From Pezicula radicicola (lineage: Eukaryota > Ascomycota > Leotiomycetes > Helotiales > Dermateaceae), in contig PDUO01000019.1 of assembly GCA_003008705.1 (NCBI GenBank), positions 120,552 through 184,551 on the forward strand: a DNA stretch of 64,000 bases, read 5' to 3'. The translations under genes were made by a program, and so were the position numbers. Positions 59,180-64,000 of this stretch are shown piece after piece. Position 1 is the stretch's first letter, and every line of letters begins with the position of its first letter. Under the pieces are notes generated by a model. That model ran no database searches. It was not told the DNA's origin and saw nothing but the letters and a program-made list of their open reading frames with translations.

Positions 59180-59896
59180 GAGGAGTAAAATTGCGGGGGT
59201 TTGGAAAAGAGGTGCTGGTGGTTCTGGGTTGAGGGTTTGCTGTGGTAGGTAGGCTGGTGACTTTTCTTTGCAAATGGGGAGGGAGGCTCTTTCCGTGGAC
59301 AGTCATATCTGCTGGCAGTAGGTAGGTATCTAAGAACTTGTGAATCGAGGGTAGAGATTCAAGAACTTTTTTAACTTGCTTATTGCTATGGTCTAGCACA
59401 TTTCAAAGATACCTTTATTTGGCGCGAGTACTCTCTTTTACTTTGTGTACTACACGTCAAGAAGTGGGCAGTTGCCTGGAGGAGTGATTTGTGTCACGGG
59501 GTAAGCTAGTTCTAGCGCTCCTGCCCTGTATACAAATTTGATTTCGTGCTTTCCTCTCTTGCTTTCTTCAACTTCTCTGCTTCCCCTTTCCTGTTTCTGC
59601 GAAACGCCATTCTACTAGAATATGTCCACCTAGATGACAACATACCTCGGTCACCAAAGTACAATGGGCGATTCTGGTAAAGGTGAGGCTTGTTTACTAC
59701 AATCATTCTCCATAAATTAACAGCAGATCAGGTCACAGCATTCCCCAAGCCAATGCCTTTCTCCCCATTGAACGCGTATTTGATATGGATGGAGGTGAGC
59801 CACCATTTCGTGCACACACTTGTTGCTTGCCAACACCTAACAGAACCAGTGATTTCCCAAGGAGGCAACACTCGTCCTAAGTTCACTAGCCCAAAA
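59180..59896. other. Intergenic DNA
   Basis: A 64-codon minus-strand frame with ATG at 59706 (basic, MAFRRNRKGEAEKLKKARE) may be chance. Otherwise no gene. Confidence 0.35.
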
Positions 59897-60801
59897 ATGC
59901 CTTCCTACGAAAGACTCGAAGCTTCCTCTGCTAGCAGTTCCGCAAGACCTACTCTAAGAGATTTCGAGTCGCAAACAGAATATATCAAGTTCTTGGAGGA
60001 ACAACTCCGACAGCGGGATGAAACCATATATCAAGCAAGTTGTCAATTGCAACAACCACAACAGATGGGATTTGCCAGACGAGCAAACCTTGGGCAATCG
60101 TTTGGTAAGAGCTCCCGCACCACAACCCATCTCGGATGATCTTTGCTAACATGGCCACAGATCAGGTTCAACCAGCTTCAGCTTTGAAAGTGACAGGGAA
60201 TCAAATCCAGCAACACGAGCAGCAACTTCAGCGAGGACGAGGTGGAAACCCAGAGAAATCGCGCTTGCAAAAGCTGCAACAGCCTGAACGGTCATTTCAA
60301 GTTCAGCAAGAGGTGCGTTCGGTACTCGTACCAGGTATTATGGCGCCAAGGTCAAGCAGCATGGTCGTCAGGCATAGCTCTCGAAAGCATCGTCAGATTC
60401 AGCCAAAGGAGAAGCATCGTCACAGTGTCACTATGAACATGGGCGGAAATCGTGGGCATCGAGAACGTGGCCATACTACAGCAGTTGGTCCCTCCCAGCG
60501 CCGAAGCCACGGTCCTGACTTGAGAGCACGCCTCGACAACCGTGGTTACTCAGACCAATCTAATAATCGACCGCCACTTGGCCAGCCAACCGATCGAAGA
60601 CAGCAAAAGACAAAAGTAAAGGTAAATGTCGAGGAGGGCCAAGGCCACAAACTAAGCCGTGCCGAACAACGACAGATCCGAAATCATAATCGCAGCATTG
60701 CCCATCAGAAAAACCTGACGGCACGGGAGGGTATCAAGATGGAAGCTATGGTAGGAGACGAAGAGATTGGCCAAGCAGCTTCAACAGATGATGCTATTTA
60801 G
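59897..60801 (+). CDS. Basic Gln-rich disordered protein with short coiled coil
   Basis: Exons 59897..60104 and 60161..60801 (branch TTTGCTAACA) give 282 residues. Residues 20-45 (LRDFESQTEYIKFLEEQLRQ) predict a short coiled coil. The remainder is rich in Gln, Arg, His and Gly (HEQQLQRGRGG, KHRQIQPKEKHRHSV) and may bind nucleic acid, but this is inference from composition. No family recognised. Confidence 0.6.
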
Positions 60802-61682
60802 CCATAGGGGATAGGTCGGGATACATATCGATGATGTGGTTGCTGTTTGGCTGAGTAGTCGTTGAGATTTCCTCACTGGTAGATTTTGCTATGGCCCGAG
60901 TACTTAAGTAAAATTTGCTGAAGCACAATCTACCATACCACGCCCAGCAGAAAGAGAAGTCTTGTGATTTGCATGGTGACACGGTCTGTGAGGTAGTACT
61001 GGACTGTAGATTTGATTTACCTTTTGAGGCTCATCTCAAGACTTGATGCATTATTAGAAGGGAATAACAGTTCAAGCTTGAGATGACGTCTGCTAGCTTG
61101 AAACACAAAATTGCAAGTGGAAGCCCAGGCCATCCAGTCACGAGGTGATAACTAACGCCAAACAGGTTAGTGCAGCCACTACCGAGGAAAATCATCGTCA
61201 TTCTTCGTGTTGCATCCAGTCCAAGCTCAAAAGCTCAAGCCACAAAATCAACAACGAAGAGTACGAAGTAGTTACGAGTACACTAGCACAACGTCCAAGA
61301 CCTTGTTTATGACCTACAGAACCTCATTCTCCCCATCAACAAGAATTGCATTCCTTGTTGTCTCGGAGACTCCTGGGTCCTTTCTTTTTCCTTCTGTTCA
61401 TTTCATCGCACCTACAGCACAGTAAGTCATCGTCACCAGTCCCTGTGTCAGCTTTGTCGCATTTTGAGCTACAGCCAAGCCGACGTAGGTTTTTGTTGTT
61501 TTGCGCCGTTGCGATCAGACGAGGAGGCTACGTGTATGCGGCCTTTTTGTTTCGGGAATGTGGTCCATGAGGAAGCTAATAAATAATCCTATAGAAACAT
61601 CCAATTCCCTGCTCTGCGATTATCGAAAGTTCTTCTCCGCATCGCCTCGACTTCTTTGACTCGACAAACAATACCCGTCACG
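60802..61682. other. Promoter region of the Sur7-type gene
   Basis: Pyrimidine-rich near the start; small plus-strand frames at 61207-61570 show no recognisable content. Confidence 0.4.
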
Positions 61683-62632
61683 ATGGCTGTAGGAACTCGT
61701 ACGTTGCGCTCTCTCAATTGCAACCGGATCATGGGAACACAAAGCTGATGACCACTTTTATAGGCAGTGGGATGGGCTTGGCCTCTGTGATCCTAATTGC
61801 TGGCTCGATCGTCCTCCTCTTCTTCGTCGTCCTCAGTGGAGTCAAGAATACCTCTCCTCTGAAGCAGACCTGGTTTTTGCAAGTGGATACATCGGGCTTT
61901 TCGGGCGCGGGGCGATCATTGTCGCAATGGACATATTTCTACGTATGCGGAGCCCACAATCAGGACTGTGGCAAACCTGTTCCTGATCTGCCAGTTGGAT
62001 ACGCGTGGGTTGGCGGTACTAGTGGTGTGCCTGCGGAGCTTGTCGGGTTAGTTGGTATTGGTTGAGTTTTAGGATGGGTTGTTGACTATTTGCAGAAAAT
62101 ACGCGAAGCACACCACATCAACTTACTACTACTACATGTGGCGGTTTGGTTGGGTCTTCTACTTAATGGCCCTGATCTTCGATGTTCTCGCATTCTTCAG
62201 CAGCTTACTAGCACCCTTCAGCCGGCTTGCATCGGGTCTCTCAGGCACTATACTTATGTTCGCCTTGTTCTGGATGACCCTCGCCGCGTCACTCATGACG
62301 TATGTAGACTTATTCACTTGCTCAATGTACATTACTAACTTAACTTGTCTCGCAGCGTGACCTTTGTCAAGATGCGCAACGTCTTCCGCCACAATGGTAT
62401 CAGTGCTGATGTAGGCCAATATGCCTTTGGGTTCACCTGGGGTGCTTGGGCTGCTATGCTCATCGCAACCGTCTTGCTATTCCTCGGATGCGGACTCGGG
62501 GGTCGTAAGGACCATGTGACGACGAGTAGCGGTGGCATGTTCCGTCGAAACCGTAGCAAGCGTTCCGCGAGAGGTTCAAGAGGGTCATTTATCGACAATG
62601 AGAGTGGGCGCCGTGTAAAGGAGGAGTACTAA
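61683..62632 (+). CDS. Sur7/PalI-family eisosome membrane protein
   Basis: Exons 61683..61698 (16 nt), 61764..62046, 62096..62299 and 62356..62632 give 259 residues. Four membrane segments: about 12-32 (SVILIAGSIVLLFFVV), 120-140, 148-170 and 192-214. The first outer loop has the Sur7-type motif WTYFYVCGAHNQDC with paired Cys, and the tail is basic (RRNRSKRSARGSRGS). Such proteins sit in plasma-membrane eisosomes and affect wall synthesis and endocytosis. The very short first exon is required to supply the start MAVGT before GSGMGLAS. Confidence 0.87.
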
Positions 62633-63312
62633 AGGGCGAATACGGTTGTGAAGTCAGCAGACGATGAGTGATGATATGATTGTCCTTTACTTTTTGGATC
62701 CACGATGAGATGATGGAGGTAGGAGGCTAGGATCATGATATGGCGGAATAGGGATGGGAGGAAATGGAATCTGGAAAGTAGGACAACACACATGTATTAT
62801 ATGCAGATGTGCTTTGATCGGGATCACATGGCGTTTAAGAATGGCTTGAGCTGCTGGAGAGCTCTTTAACAGCCAATTTAATGTCTATAATACCAATACG
62901 AACGAGTAATACAATTACTTATACCTCTGAGCTGAGTGTCTAGCAAGAGCCTTGAAGTGCAAGGTTTCTTTCCCTAAATAAGCTGAAAGACAATTGGTTA
63001 TAATATCAAAGGGTTTTTGACAATCAAATCAACTGTCAACCTAGAGGGTATATACGAGAGAAAACTTTCCTTTCCTATGCAAGTATCTGTGGCTAAGAAA
63101 ACAAATAGTTACCATGTTGAAAGTTTCTAGCACATGGAATCATTAGGTTAATTTCTGCCTTACCCTCCTTACATCACCTAAGTTTTCTTCGTAATTTTCT
63201 TTCGTACTAGTAAAATAAGGTTCCCCCCCGCCCCGGAATTTCCTTTCCTACACACATAGGTACATCCTTTTTCAAGTTTTAAAATTTTCCTTACATAGTT
63301 ATAGATAGACCT
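62633..63312. other. Intergenic DNA
   Basis: 3' region of the Sur7-type gene; AT-rich further on. No gene. Confidence 0.4.
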
Positions 63313-63660
63313 TGTTGAATTGGAAGGGTTATTTGGGAGTAACATGTGGGTAGTGTGATGTTGTATTCTGTATGGAGCTAGTAGCGTGTGGGAATGGACC
63401 TACTCATAGTAATAAGTAGGTGGATGATCATGTGAAATATTTTTGTAACTTAATAGACCTTATAGGCTTTGCAAACTTTTCAGGCCTTGAAGGTACGTAA
63501 GTGAGAGTCCTCTATCTGTTCAAGTGTGAGGAAAGGAAGAAGTTTCTTTCTCTCTTCTTTTCTTCTTCTTCAGAAGTGCTGTGTATTGAATATTGAGCAC
63601 AGTTAGTATTCAAGTATTCACATTGTAATTGCACCGAGTTTTCTTTTTCGGAGTTTATTT
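63313..63660 (+). mobile_element. Probable solo LTR or LTR fragment
   Basis: Begins TGTTGAATTGGAAGG and shares its first about 110 bp with the repeat at 46459. The later part is pyrimidine-rich and then AT-rich, like a retrotransposon LTR. Exact ends and a target duplication are not visible, so the class is tentative. Confidence 0.4.
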
Positions 63661-63800
63661 AGAAAATGTTTGATTACTATATATTACATCTCGTTTCTCC
63701 TTCTATGTCATTCTCCTTCCTCCTGTCACTCTCCTTCATCCAGCTTCTAAATTAAAGCAAAAGCAAAAGTAAAAGGATTTTCTGTTTTGTTTTTGAAGAT

Positions 63801-63905
63801 TTAAGATCCACAGTTAGAACAGCTCTCCCCATCGTGTCCGCATGAACATGTTGTGTCCCATGAGTCGGCGTGGTAGGCTCGGCATTGACAGCAGTACCAA
63901 CCCAT
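63801..63905 (-). CDS. Small Cys-rich zinc-ribbon-like protein (34 residues)
   Basis: ATG at 63905, TAA at 63801. The protein MGWYCCQCRAYHADSWDTT continues with CSCGHDGESCSNCGS. The Cys pairs (CxxC, CxC, CxxC) with Trp and His resemble tiny fungal proteins of the pattern W-x-C-x-x-C, C-x-x-CxH, CxxC and suggest one or two zinc sites. It is probably cytosolic or nuclear. The plus strand upstream of its ATG is G-rich (about 63911-64000). Its function is unknown. It may have been missed by gene callers because of its size. Confidence 0.55.
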   Translation of the reverse strand: MGWYCCQCRAYHADSWDTTCSCGHDGESCSNCGS

Positions 63906-64000
63906 TTTTTTTGTGTGTGTGGGGGGTTTTGGAGGGTGGTGGGTTGGTGGTGTATTTTGTTGTGGGTTGGGTTTATGGTGGGTTGATGAGAGTGGGTAAT

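Noticed and set aside
59512..59706. 64-residue basic minus-strand frame
   Set aside because: It has an ATG but no conserved motif, and may be the leader of the opposite-strand gene; evidence too thin.
1..64000. tRNA, rRNA or CRISPR features
   Set aside because: No tRNA A/B-box pairs, rRNA stretches or regularly spaced repeats were noticed by eye; CRISPR arrays are not expected in a fungus.

Overview
The window is nuclear DNA of a filamentous ascomycete (Pezizomycotina). The evidence is about 20 protein genes with short introns (mostly 45-70 nt, GTAAGT-type donors, CTAAC-type branch sites, TAG/CAG acceptors), a Zn2Cys6 regulator, a Sur7-type eisosome protein, and decayed copies of the fungus-only HET and 2EXR families. 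I would guess Leotiomycetes, but that rests on general resemblance of the proteins. Most gene models below were spliced by hand by matching donor, acceptor and reading phase; every multi-exon model called intact closes in frame.

Layout. 0-3.4 kb: the 5' part of a coiled-coil gene running off the left edge, a decayed 2EXR-domain gene and a beta-carbonic anhydrase. 4.4 kb: a MITE-like element with 22-bp perfect inverted repeats. 5-7.2 kb: a fungal transcription-factor-like protein without a zinc cluster. 9.4-15.1 kb: an aromatic ring-cleavage cluster made of a fused dimeric-barrel/enol-lactone hydrolase, a carboxymuconate cyclase and, divergently, an intradiol dioxygenase. 15.1-18 kb: AT-rich DNA without genes. 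18-23.6 kb: a Zn2Cys6 regulator, an NmrA-like reductase and a short-chain dehydrogenase. 25-29.2 kb: a membrane protein and a large low-complexity protein. 30.3-35.2 kb: an MFS transporter and a secreted GH3 beta-glucosidase, convergent. 36.4-38.9 kb: a 2-oxoglutarate/iron oxygenase divergent from a GCN4-like bZIP gene. 39.9-45.7 kb: an ankyrin-type fragment, a LaeA-like methyltransferase, a gutted carboxypeptidase S and a small secreted protein. 46.9-54.1 kb: a methyltransferase-like protein, an AzgA-type purine permease and an FAD monooxygenase. 55.3-56.3 kb: a decayed HET gene. 57-64 kb: two disordered proteins, a Sur7-family protein, an LTR-like repeat and a 34-residue zinc-ribbon-like protein.

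How genes may work together. The dioxygenase would open a catechol-type ring, the cyclase would lactonise the muconate, and the fused hydrolase would finish the beta-ketoadipate branch. The nearby regulator, reductase and dehydrogenase may belong to the same unit, but that is inference. The purine permease and the FAD monooxygenase converge with 143 bp between them and may form a purine or aromatic uptake/oxidation pair. The two decayed genes carry in-frame stops, mostly of kinds expected from C-to-T changes, and AT-rich islands are present, which suggests past repeat-induced point mutation (RIP).
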